Source of the DNA: Qipengyuania gaetbuli
Lineage (GTDB): Bacteria > Pseudomonadota > Alphaproteobacteria > Sphingomonadales > Sphingomonadaceae
DNA length: 64,000 nucleotides
Direction of reading: 5' to 3'
NCBI RefSeq assembly: GCF_009827315.1
Contig: NZ_WTYF01000004.1
Coordinates: 992,001-1,056,000, forward strand
Part shown: positions 43,962 to 51,923 of the stretch, one piece after another
How the letters are laid out: every line of letters begins with the position of its first letter
How positions within the stretch are numbered: position 1 is the stretch's first letter
Made by a program: the position numbers and the translations under genes
The notes under the pieces: model-generated
Told to the model about the DNA's origin: nothing
Database searches by the model: none
Seen by the model: the letters and a program-made list of their open reading frames with translations, nothing else

Positions 43962-44821
43962 ACGAAGGCGCCTTCATCGAGGCGCTGAAGGCGCTGGCGA
44001 CCTCACCCGCAGCGCGCGGGCTCGAAGACGATGCTGCCGTGCTGCCACTGGGCAGCGAGACGCTGGTCCTCACCCACGACACCATGGTCGAGGGCGTGCA
44101 CACGCTCGACGGGCAGGACCCTGCCGACGTGGCGTGGAAGCTGGTGGCAGTGAACCTGTCCGACCTTGCCGCCAAGGGCGCCGAGCCGCTCGGCCTGCTG
44201 GTGTCGCACATGCTCGGCGACGACGACCACCGTTTCATCGAGGGGCTGCGGGCGGTCTGCACCGAATACTGCGTGCCCCTGCTCGGCGGCGACACTGTGC
44301 GCAGCGAAGGCACGCGCGCCTGGGGCTGCACCGCCATCGGCCGGGCGACCCACGTACCGGTCCCTTCGCGCAGTGGTGCGAGGGCCGGCGATGCAGTCTA
44401 TCTAAGCGGCCTGATCGGGCAGGCGCTGCTCGGTTTCGAGGCGCTGCGCGACGGGACCGGCGGGGACGAGAGCGCCTATTGCCGCCCGCGCCCGCAGCTG
44501 GAACTCGGGCATGCGCTTGCCCCAAGCGTCACGGCTATGATGGACGTATCGGACGGCCTCCTGATCGATGCATCACGCATCGCGCGAGCGAGCGGCGTGA
44601 CCCTCCACCTCGACAGCGATGCCATCGCATCAATGGCACCTGAAGGCAGGCTCGAGGAAGCCATGCGCTGGGGTGACGACTATGTCCTGCTCGCGTCCGG
44701 ACCCGAAGGCCTGGAGGCATACCACCCGGTCACGCGCATCGGCACGGTGCTGGCGCGCGGCGACGAACCCTTGCTGCTCGACGGATCGCCGCCCGAAGGC
44801 AAACTCGGCTACACGCACTGA
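43958..44821 (+). CDS. thiL: thiamine-monophosphate kinase, 287 aa, apparently with CTG start
   Basis: ThiL phosphorylates thiamine phosphate to the active diphosphate. The N-terminal AFIEALKALATSPAARGLEDDAAVLPLG contains the essential Asp pair (DDAAV) and lies upstream of the first GTG (44039). The only codon that starts this conserved sequence is CTG 43958, which overlaps the nusB stop (CTGA); no ATG, GTG or TTG exists in frame before it. Further markers are HDTMVEGVH, KLVAVNLSDLAAKGAEPLG, LLGGDT and MMDVSDGLLIDASRIA. The end is intact. The start needs checking, since a substitution or error of ATG to CTG is equally possible. Confidence 0.85.
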   Translation: MNEGAFIEALKALATSPAARGLEDDAAVLPLGSETLVLTHDTMVEGVHTLDGQDPADVAWKLVAVNLSDLAAKGAEPLGLLVSHMLGDDDHRFIEGLRAVCTEYCVPLLGGDTVRSEGTRAWGCTAIGRATHVPVPSRSGARAGDAVYLSGLIGQALLGFEALRDGTGGDESAYCRPRPQLELGHALAPSVTAMMDVSDGLLIDASRIARASGVTLHLDSDAIASMAPEGRLEEAMRWGDDYVLLASGPEGLEAYHPVTRIGTVLARGDEPLLLDGSPPEGKLGYTH

Positions 44822-44870
44822 TATTGCCCGATAGCCGGGCAAAAACCCCGCAAAGCCGCCTTTTCGGGCC

Positions 44871-44898
44871 TTGTCAGGCAAGGTTTGCACCTTATACC
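44871..44898 (+). promoter_or_regulatory. predicted hppA promoter
   Basis: TTGTCA (44871-44876) and TATACC (44893-44898) are spaced 16 bp. The resulting leader (about 60 nt) contains a small hairpin (CCCGAC 44913-44918 with GTCGGG 44928-44933) before the GGGAGGGG ribosome binding site. A separate promoter fits the 145 bp gap after thiL. Confidence 0.5.
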
Positions 44899-44966
44899 CC
44901 TCGGCCACGTGCCCCGACGTCTCCCATGTCGGGTTGCATAATCAAAAAACGGGAGGGGACATTTTC

Positions 44967-47123
44967 GTGGACTTAGTTCTCATAGCCATCGTGCTGGGAC
45001 TGCTTGCCGTCGTGTACGGCATCTTCACCAGCCGCCAGGTGCTCAATTCGGGCGCCGGTAATGAAAAGATGCAGGAAATCGCCGGCGCCATCCAGGAGGG
45101 TGCGCAGGCCTATCTGAAGCGCCAGTACACCACGATCGCCTTCGTGGGCGTGGTCGTGGCCGTGCTTGTTGCCGTCTTCCTCGGCCTCTGGCCCGCTGTT
45201 GGTTTCGTGATCGGCGCGGTCCTGTCGGGCGTTGCAGGCTTCATCGGGATGAACATCTCGGTGCGTTCGAACGTGCGTACTGCCGCTGCCGCGCAGAGCG
45301 GATTGCAGCAGGGCCTCACCCTCGCGTTCCGTGCAGGCGCCATCACCGGAATGCTCGTGGCAGGCCTCGCCCTGCTCTCGATCGCGGTGTTCTTCTGGTA
45401 CCTCGTCGGCCCGGGCGGCTTTGCTCCCGATAGCGACGAAGTCGTCTACGGCCTCGTCGGCCTCGCCTTCGGCGCATCGCTGATCTCGATCTTCGCGCGT
45501 CTGGGCGGTGGTATCTTTACCAAGGCCGCTGACGTCGGTGCCGACCTGGTCGGCAAGGTCGAAGCTGGCATTCCCGAAGACGATCCGCGCAACCCGGCCG
45601 TGATCGCCGACAACGTGGGTGACAACGTCGGCGACTGCGCAGGCATGGCTGCCGACCTGTTCGAGACCTATGTCGTCACCGTGGGTGTCACCATGGTCCT
45701 CACCGCCCTGCTCTTCAGCGAAGTGCTGGGCGACCTGCTCTTGCCGATGATGGCACTGCCGCTGCTGATCGGCGGCGCGTGCATCGTGACCAGCATCATC
45801 GGCACCTATTTCGTGAAGCTGTCCAAGGGCGGCACGAACGTGATGGGCGCGATGTACAAGGGCTTCATCGTCTCGGCCGTACTCGCCATTCCGCTGATCT
45901 ATTTCGTCATTAGCTATGCGCTGGGCGGCATGGGCACGGAAATCGGCGGTGCCGTTGCAGGTATCGACCCGGGTGCCCCGCTGGCGGAAGAAGGCACGGC
46001 CGAGCAAGTCGTCAGCTTCACCGGCATGGACCTGTTCTGGTGCTCGCTGATCGGCCTTGCCATCACCGGTCTCATCATCTGGATTACCGAGTATTACACC
46101 GGCACGAACTACCGTCCGGTGCGCTCGATCGCCAAGGCTTCGGAGACGGGCCACGGCACCAACGTGATCCAAGGCCTTGCCATCAGCCTCGAATCGACCG
46201 CGCTTCCGACGATCGTCATTATCGCGGGCATCATCGCCACCTTCCAGCTCGCAGGGCTCATGGGAATTGCCTATGCCGCCACTGCAATGCTGGCGCTGGC
46301 AGGCATGGTCGTTGCGCTCGACGCTTACGGTCCGGTGACGGACAACGCGGGCGGCATCGCCGAAATGGCCGGTCTCGACGACAGTGTTCGTGAAAAGACC
46401 GACATGCTTGATGCGGTGGGCAACACAACCAAGGCCGTGACCAAGGGCTATGCGATCGGATCGGCGGGCCTCGGCGCGCTGGTGCTGTTCGCCGCCTACA
46501 CGACTGATCTGGCGAAGCTGTTCCCGGATGCTGACGTCGATTTCAGCCTCGAGAATCCGTATGTCATCGTCGGGCTGCTGCTCGGTGCACTGCTACCGTA
46601 CCTCTTCGGTGCGATGGGCATGACCGCCGTGGGCCGCGCTGCTGGTGACGTGGTTGTCGATGTTCGCGAGCAGTTCGCAAACGACAAGGGCATCATGGCG
46701 GGCACCAGTAAGCCCAACTATGCCCGCACGGTCGACCTGGTGACCAAGGCCGCGATCAAGGAAATGATCCTGCCTTCGATGCTCCCGCTGCTGGCACCGA
46801 TCGTGGTTTACTTTGCGATCCTGTTCCTTGCAGGCCAGGAGAACGCCTTTGCCGCCGTCGGAGCCCTGCTCCTCGGCGTGATCATCGGCGGTATCTTCGT
46901 GGCGCTTTCCATGACCGCCGGCGGCGGCGCATGGGACAATGCCAAGAAGTACATCGAAGACGGCAATCACGGCGGCAAGGGCTCGGAAGCCCACAAGGCT
47001 GCCGTGACCGGCGACACCGTGGGCGATCCCTACAAGGACACCGCGGGTCCGGCCGTGAACCCGATGATCAAGATCACCAACATTGTCGCACTTCTGCTGC
47101 TCGCAGCGCTCGCGGCTGGCTGA
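44967..47123 (+). CDS. hppA: H+-translocating pyrophosphatase, K+-independent type, 718 aa
   Basis: This membrane pyrophosphatase couples PPi hydrolysis to proton pumping, with about 15-16 helices. The substrate loop is [42 protein letters not shown] (two segments at residues about 190-235). [10 protein letters not shown] carries the Lys that in family studies replaces potassium, marking the K+-independent H+ subtype. Other markers are the [11 protein letters not shown] and the late [22 protein letters not shown]. It starts at GTG 44967 with GGAGGGG 8 bases upstream. Confidence 0.96.
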   Translation: MDLVLIAIVLGLLAVVYGIFTSRQVLNSGAGNEKMQEIAGAIQEGAQAYLKRQYTTIAFVGVVVAVLVAVFLGLWPAVGFVIGAVLSGVAGFIGMNISVRSNVRTAAAAQSGLQQGLTLAFRAGAITGMLVAGLALLSIAVFFWYLVGPGGFAPDSDEVVYGLVGLAFGASLISIFARLGGGIFTKAADVGADLVGKVEAGIPEDDPRNPAVIADNVGDNVGDCAGMAADLFETYVVTVGVTMVLTALLFSEVLGDLLLPMMALPLLIGGACIVTSIIGTYFVKLSKGGTNVMGAMYKGFIVSAVLAIPLIYFVISYALGGMGTEIGGAVAGIDPGAPLAEEGTAEQVVSFTGMDLFWCSLIGLAITGLIIWITEYYTGTNYRPVRSIAKASETGHGTNVIQGLAISLESTALPTIVIIAGIIATFQLAGLMGIAYAATAMLALAGMVVALDAYGPVTDNAGGIAEMAGLDDSVREKTDMLDAVGNTTKAVTKGYAIGSAGLGALVLFAAYTTDLAKLFPDADVDFSLENPYVIVGLLLGALLPYLFGAMGMTAVGRAAGDVVVDVREQFANDKGIMAGTSKPNYARTVDLVTKAAIKEMILPSMLPLLAPIVVYFAILFLAGQENAFAAVGALLLGVIIGGIFVALSMTAGGGAWDNAKKYIEDGNHGGKGSEAHKAAVTGDTVGDPYKDTAGPAVNPMIKITNIVALLLLAALAAG

Positions 47124-47147
47124 TCAAGGCCCCCAGGGGCCAGCAGA

Positions 47148-47181
47148 GGCGGCGGCATCCAAGGGTGCCGCCGCCCTTTTT
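47148..47181 (+). terminator. rho-independent terminator after hppA
   Basis: A 10 bp GC-rich stem (47148-47157 GGCGGCGGCA, 47166-47175 TGCCGCCGCC) is followed by C and five T. It lies about 25 bp after the hppA stop and about 55 bp before the tesB start. Confidence 0.9.
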
Positions 47182-47235
47182 CATGGGCGCACGGTCCCGC
47201 TTGACGGTCCCCGCGATGCGCCGCAAAGCGCCTGC

Positions 47236-48150
47236 GTGACCCACACCAAGACTCCCGAACAGCTCGTCGCCGGCCTCGTCCGGCTGCTTACCGTGGCCCC
47301 TGCGGGCGAGGACCGCTTTACCGGCCGCCAGCAGCCCGGCGGCATCGGCCGCGTGTTCGGCGGACAGGTGGTGGCGCAGGCCTTGCAGGCCGCACAGGCG
47401 ACTGCGCCGGAAGGAATGCAGGCGCATTCGCTCCACGCCTATTTCCTTCGCGGCGGGCGCGAAGGGGTGGACATCGACTACACCGTCGCATCCGACTTCG
47501 ACGGCCGCAGCTTCGCCAACCGGCGGGTCGTCGCACGCCAGCAGGTCGGCGAAGGCGAACCGTCCGCGATCCTGAACCTCACCGCCAGCTTCCAGCGGCC
47601 CGAAGAGGGGCTGGAGCACGCCGACAGCCCCATGCCCGACGTCGCGCCGCCAGAGGACCTCGTCCCCGACACCGAGCTGCGCCGCCGTTTCCTCGAACAA
47701 ATGGGCGAGGTCTCCGAGGTGCAGCGCACGCTGATGCTGCGCCCCCGCCCGATCGAGATGCGCACCTCCGACAAACTGCACTGGATGAACGCAGAGCCCA
47801 AGCCGCCGGCTGCCCACAGCTGGTTCAAGGCCGTGGCACCGCTGCCGCCGATCAAGGACGACCCGGCAATCCACCGCGCAGTCATCGCCTATGCCAGCGA
47901 CTTCACCCTGCTCGGCACCAGCGCCCTGCCCCACGGCCTGTCCTGGGCACGCGGCGAGCTGAAGGGCGCCAGCCTCGACCACGCCATCTGGTTCCACCGT
48001 CCGGCCCGTGCCGACGAGTGGCTGCTCTACGCCACCGACAGCCCGTGGAGCGGCGGCGGGCGCGGCTTCAACCGGGGCCGGATCTTCAACCGCGAAGGCC
48101 AGCTGGTGGCCAGCGTCGCGCAAGAAGGCGTCATCCGCCGCGCGGGTTGA
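47236..48150 (+). CDS. tesB: acyl-CoA thioesterase II, 304 aa
   Basis: TesB cleaves medium- and long-chain acyl-CoAs. The protein is a double hotdog with the signature RVFGGQVVAQALQAAQAT, HSLHAYFLRGG near residue 70, the Q..R...HWMN-type segment in the middle (KLHWMNAEPKPPAAHSW) and the C-terminal DHAIWFHRPARADEWLLYATDSPWSGGGRGFNRG. The length is normal. It starts at GTG 47236; no upstream start fits better. It is a separate unit after the hppA terminator. Confidence 0.95.
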   Translation: MTHTKTPEQLVAGLVRLLTVAPAGEDRFTGRQQPGGIGRVFGGQVVAQALQAAQATAPEGMQAHSLHAYFLRGGREGVDIDYTVASDFDGRSFANRRVVARQQVGEGEPSAILNLTASFQRPEEGLEHADSPMPDVAPPEDLVPDTELRRRFLEQMGEVSEVQRTLMLRPRPIEMRTSDKLHWMNAEPKPPAAHSWFKAVAPLPPIKDDPAIHRAVIAYASDFTLLGTSALPHGLSWARGELKGASLDHAIWFHRPARADEWLLYATDSPWSGGGRGFNRGRIFNREGQLVASVAQEGVIRRAG

Positions 48151-48474
48151 GGGCCTGTTGGACGGGAGGAGGATCGCCCCGCACACTCCCCAACAGGATG
48201 GAACGAATGGAACACGGCCCTGGGAGGAAAATCCGGTCCCCGCGTAAGCGCCGGGACGCGGTGCAAATCCTGTCTGGGCGGGCGGTGCATGGGCCATGCG
48301 CCATCCCCTATGCGATGCGCTGCCCTGTAGGAAAACCAAGCGCTCGGCAGGGTTCATTTCGCACCTGCAAAATATTTGCAGCCAAACGCTGCGCTTTGCG
48401 CTATAGGCCTCGCTTTGCTGCGCCCGTGACAGGCACAACGCCGCCCCGCGCCCCCCCCGTTGAAACGAGTATCC
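48151..48474. other. structured intergenic region, 324 bp
   Basis: No convincing gene lies here. Just after the tesB stop is a perfect 8 bp inverted repeat, CCTGTTGG (48154-48161) with CCAACAGG (48190-48197), extendable on the inside by four GGAG/CTCC pairs after a 3-base bulge. Further stems are CCGCGT/ACGCGG around 48240-48260 and a GGTGCATGG/CCATGCGCC pair at about 48281-48302. Toward the helicase gene a TTGCAG (about 48378) and CTATAG (about 48401) form a plausible promoter with long spacing, and an eight-C run precedes the start. It may be a terminator or a structured leader. Confidence 0.5.
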
Positions 48475-50304
48475 ATGTCTTTCGAACACCTTCCCGCGCC
48501 CATCGGCGATGCTCTCGCCGCGCGCGGATATGCCGCGCTTACCCCCGTCCAGGCCGCCGTCGTCGAGCCTGAAGCGCAGGGGCGCGACCTCATCGTTTCC
48601 GCCCAGACCGGCAGCGGCAAGACCGTCGCTTTCGGCCTTGCGCTCGCAGACGCGCTGCTCGCCGAAACCGCGACCCTGCCGCTGGTCGAGCGCCCGCTCG
48701 CCCTCGTCGTCGCACCGACGCGCGAACTGGCGCTGCAGGTCAGCCGCGAACTCGGCTGGCTCTATGCCGAAGCCGGCCTGCGCATCGCGACCTGCGTCGG
48801 CGGGATGGATGCGAGCAAGGAACGCCGCAACCTGCGCGCGGGTCCGGCCATCGTCGTCGGCACGCCCGGTCGCCTGCGCGACCATCTCGAACGCGGTTCG
48901 CTCGACCTTACCGGCCTGCTCGGCGTGGTGCTCGACGAAGCGGACGAGATGCTCGACATGGGCTTTCGCGAAGACCTGGAGGAACTGCTCGATGCAGCAC
49001 CCGAAACGCGCCGCACGCTGCTGTTCTCCGCCACCATGCCCAAGCCGATCGAGCGGCTGGCCGAACGCTACCAGACCGATGCCCTGCGGCTGACGCTACG
49101 CGGCGAGGATCGCGGCCACGGCGATATCGCCTACCAGTGCATCACCGTCGGCCCGGCCGAGATCGAGAACGCGGTGGTCAACCTGCTGCGCTTCCACGAG
49201 GCGGAAACCGCCATCCTGTTCTGCGCCACGCGCGACAATGTGCGCCGCATGCATGCGACCCTGCAGGAACGCGGCTTCGGCGTCGTGGCGCTGTCGGGCG
49301 AGCATTCGCAGAGCGAGCGCAACCAAGCGCTGCAGGCCCTGCGCGACCGCCGCGCGCGTGTCTGCGTGGCGACCGACGTCGCCGCACGCGGCATCGACCT
49401 GCCCACGCTCAGTCTCGTCATCCATGTCGAGATCCCGCGCGATGCGGAAACGCTGCAGCACCGTTCGGGCCGAACGGGGCGCGCCGGCAAGAAAGGCACT
49501 GCGGCGATCGTGGTCCCCTACAACCGCCGCCGCCGCGTCGAAGGCATGCTGCGCGGCGCGAATATCGCTGCCGAATGGATGGACGCGCCCACGCCCGAGG
49601 CGATCCGCGCCAAGGACAAGACGCGCCTGATGGAACGCCTGACCGAACCGCGCGACGTGTCGGACGACGACCGCGAACTGGCCGCCGACCTCCTCGGCCG
49701 GATGCCGCCGGAAGACATCGCCGCCGCGCTCGTCCACTCGCTGCGTGCCAGCCTGCCGGAACCCGAAGAGCTCGCCTCGAACACGCCGGAAGGCCGCGAA
49801 AAGGCCAAGCAGGACCGCCACCGCCCCGGCTTCGAGGACGTGGTCTGGTTCAAGATCGGCGTGGGTCGCCGCCAGAATGCAGAGCCGCGCTGGATCCTGC
49901 CGCTGCTCTGCCGCCGCGGCCACATCACCCGCAACGAGATCGGCGCGATCCGCATCGGCCAGCACGAAAGCTGGTTCCAGGTGCCCAGCACCATCGCGCC
50001 CAAGTTCGCCAAGGCCGTGGAACGTACCGCTTCTGCCGAAGACGAGCAGGACGCGATCCCGATCGAGGAAGCACCCGAAGGCCCCCGCATCGAAGCGCGC
50101 CAGAACCGCAAGTTCGGCAATCGCGACAATGCCGACGGCCCACGCGTGCGGCCCAAGCCCTTCGGCAAGGGACCCGGAAAGGGCCCCGGCAAGGGTCCGG
50201 GTCACAAGCCCGGCGCACCGTTCCGCAAGGGCCCCGGCAAGGGTCCTGCCAAGGGCAAGAAGTTCGCCGGCAAGTTCAAGGGCGGCAAGCCCGCCCGCGA
50301 CTGA
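48475..50304 (+). CDS. DEAD-box ATP-dependent RNA helicase with DbpA-type domain, 609 aa
   Basis: The two RecA domains contain SAQTGSGKT, APTRELALQV, GTPGRLRDHL, VLDEADEMLDMGF, FSATMPKP and HRSGRTGRAG; the protein should be an active helicase. After them comes a DbpA-type RNA-binding domain (FKIGVGRRQNAEPRWILPLLCRRG... to about 520), which in E. coli DbpA directs binding to 23S rRNA. The tail consists of about 12 repeats of GKGPGK-like basic, Gly/Pro-rich units. The role is probably in ribosome assembly or RNA decay. ATG 48475 begins the family region. Confidence 0.93.
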   Translation: MSFEHLPAPIGDALAARGYAALTPVQAAVVEPEAQGRDLIVSAQTGSGKTVAFGLALADALLAETATLPLVERPLALVVAPTRELALQVSRELGWLYAEAGLRIATCVGGMDASKERRNLRAGPAIVVGTPGRLRDHLERGSLDLTGLLGVVLDEADEMLDMGFREDLEELLDAAPETRRTLLFSATMPKPIERLAERYQTDALRLTLRGEDRGHGDIAYQCITVGPAEIENAVVNLLRFHEAETAILFCATRDNVRRMHATLQERGFGVVALSGEHSQSERNQALQALRDRRARVCVATDVAARGIDLPTLSLVIHVEIPRDAETLQHRSGRTGRAGKKGTAAIVVPYNRRRRVEGMLRGANIAAEWMDAPTPEAIRAKDKTRLMERLTEPRDVSDDDRELAADLLGRMPPEDIAAALVHSLRASLPEPEELASNTPEGREKAKQDRHRPGFEDVVWFKIGVGRRQNAEPRWILPLLCRRGHITRNEIGAIRIGQHESWFQVPSTIAPKFAKAVERTASAEDEQDAIPIEEAPEGPRIEARQNRKFGNRDNADGPRVRPKPFGKGPGKGPGKGPGHKPGAPFRKGPGKGPAKGKKFAGKFKGGKPARD

Positions 50305-50334
50305 CGCTTAACAGGTGTTGCCGCTTCCCGCTGC

Positions 50335-51153
50335 TCAGTGCTTGAGCAGCAGGGGGATCTTCACATCGGTCAGCATTTCGCGCGTCACGCCGCCGAACAG
50401 GCGCTCGGCGAGGCGCATGCGGCCATAGGCGCCCATCACGATCAGCCCCGCGCCGCGCGTGTCGGCCGCGCTCTGGATGGCATGGGCGACGCCCTTGTCG
50501 TCGGGGGCCAGCTGGACCAGTTCGCAGGAGATGCCGTGGCGCGAGAGGTAGTCGGCCCCGCGCAGCGGCGGCAGGTCGAACTCCTTCTTCTCCTTCTTCC
50601 CCTCGCCGACCATGACGAGGTAGACGTTGGACATCTTCGCCAGCAGCGGCACGGCCGAACGCAGCGCGTGCGAGGCTTCGGGCGAACCGTCCCAGGCGAC
50701 GATCGCGGGCTTGTCGAAATCGATCCGCTCGCATTCGTCGGGCAGGACCAGCACCGGGCAATCGGTGCCCAGCGCGACCTCGCCCGCGGTGAAGGAAGGC
50801 GCCTTGCCGCCGCCGCGCGGCTCACGCTCGCCGATGACGACCAGGTCCGCCAGCGCCGAGAACCGCAGGAGCGAGAGCGAGACCGGCCCCGCCGTCTCGA
50901 CGAATTCCCACGGCACGCCTTCATTGGCGAGATCGGCCTCGGTTTTTTCGCGCAGCTTCTTCGCCTCGTCGCGCCAGATCGGGACCATGGCCGCAAAGGC
51001 GGCGCCATAGGGATCGATCGTGCCTGCGGCCTCGTAAGGCACGGCATTGAGCAGCGTCAGGTGCCCGTCGAACACACGCGCCAGGTCGAGCGCGAGGTCG
51101 AGCCGGCGGGCATGGCCCTTGTCGGCATAGGCGTTGAAGAGGATCGATTTCAT
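50335..51153 (-). CDS. universal stress protein, tandem two-domain, 272 aa
   Basis: Two UspA-like halves are visible: the first starts KSILFNAYADKGHARRLDLALDLARVF and ends near FTAGEVALGTDCPVLVLPDE, the second begins KPAIVAWDGSPEASHALRSAVPLL and ends with VMGAYGRMRLAERLFGGVTREML. The latter matches the ATP-binding G-2X-G-9X-G(S/T) pattern. Universal stress proteins respond to starvation and oxidative stress, but the target is unknown. ATG 51153 is supported by GGGAGA. The stop region contains an inverted repeat (GCTGCTCA/TGAGCAGC at about 50330-50350). Confidence 0.92.
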   Translation of the reverse strand: MKSILFNAYADKGHARRLDLALDLARVFDGHLTLLNAVPYEAAGTIDPYGAAFAAMVPIWRDEAKKLREKTEADLANEGVPWEFVETAGPVSLSLLRFSALADLVVIGEREPRGGGKAPSFTAGEVALGTDCPVLVLPDECERIDFDKPAIVAWDGSPEASHALRSAVPLLAKMSNVYLVMVGEGKKEKKEFDLPPLRGADYLSRHGISCELVQLAPDDKGVAHAIQSAADTRGAGLIVMGAYGRMRLAERLFGGVTREMLTDVKIPLLLKH

Positions 51154-51239
51154 GGCACGTCTCCCAATGCGGTGCATCGTCCCGGAAGGGGGGGATATCC
51201 GGGCTTGATGACTTTATTATAGCATGGAGTGCCGCAGCC

Positions 51240-51923
51240 TCATTGACCTGCATCAATCTGGCGCCGCACCAGCCGTATCACGCCATAGGCAGCGAGCGAC
51301 AACAGCGGGATGCCGAGCGTCGCCACGGTAAGCAGTCGCTCGGGGTCCGCATCGGCCAGCAGGACGGGCAGACCCGCGTAGAGCGGTGCCAGCAGCGCAT
51401 TGGCAAGACCGACCGACAGCAGGAACCGGCGGAACGGAAAACGCGCGATGCCTGCCGCGACCAGCACCACCTCGCCGACCACCGGCACGGGCCGCGTTCC
51501 GAAGAGGATCAGGCCGGACAGGCTGCCGGCGCGCGCCTCTGCTGCGGCAAGGTCGGCCTCGCCCACCACCCGGCGGGCTAGGGGACGACCGGCAAAGCGG
51601 CCGATGGCGTAGTTGATGCAGCTTGCCAGCATGATGCCGCACCACGTGGCGAAGGCCGCGAGCGGCCACGACAGCGCCGTTCCCGCGAGTGCGCCGATAA
51701 GCCCGTGCGGAATCATCGCGACGGCATCGAGGCCCAGTAAACCTACGACCAGAGAAAAGGCGGCCGCAGGGCTGACCGAACCGAGTTCGGCGGCCTGTTC
51801 GACGAGGAAGCTTGCCAGCGGCCAGACCAGCAGCATCGGCAGGACGAACAGCACAAAGGCTAGGCCGACCAGCCGCAACCAGCGGCGCAGCGTGCCCGTG
51901 CCCCCGTCCCTATCCGCCGGCAT
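51240..51923 (-). CDS. VTT/DedA-like membrane protein, 227 aa
   Basis: About five transmembrane helices with the VTT (SNARE-associated) core: AMIPHGLIGALAGTALSWPLAAFATWCGIMLAS, the re-entrant glycine-rich stretch, GRFAGRPLARRVV and FGTRPVPVVGEVVLVAAGIARFPFRRF. DedA-family proteins flip phospholipids or undecaprenyl phosphate and support envelope function. It overlaps the uvrC 3' end by 14 bp and so follows uvrC in the same transcript. Confidence 0.85.
   Translation of the reverse strand: MPADRDGGTGTLRRWLRLVGLAFVLFVLPMLLVWPLASFLVEQAAELGSVSPAAAFSLVVGLLGLDAVAMIPHGLIGALAGTALSWPLAAFATWCGIMLASCINYAIGRFAGRPLARRVVGEADLAAAEARAGSLSGLILFGTRPVPVVGEVVLVAAGIARFPFRRFLLSVGLANALLAPLYAGLPVLLADADPERLLTVATLGIPLLSLAAYGVIRLVRRQIDAGQ

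Noticed and set aside
44824..44842. Hairpin TTGCCCG-ATAGC-CGGGCAA after thiL
   Set aside because: As a terminator it would need a T-run after the stem, but the plus strand has A5 there, and the minus strand has no gene that ends here. It may be a chance or mRNA-end hairpin.
48253..48270. Cobalamin-riboswitch-like string (GGGA...GGTGCAAATCC)
   Set aside because: Only the central box is similar. No B12 box (CAGGAGACCTGCC-like) or other core parts are found on either side, and the downstream gene is an RNA helicase, so chance similarity is more likely.
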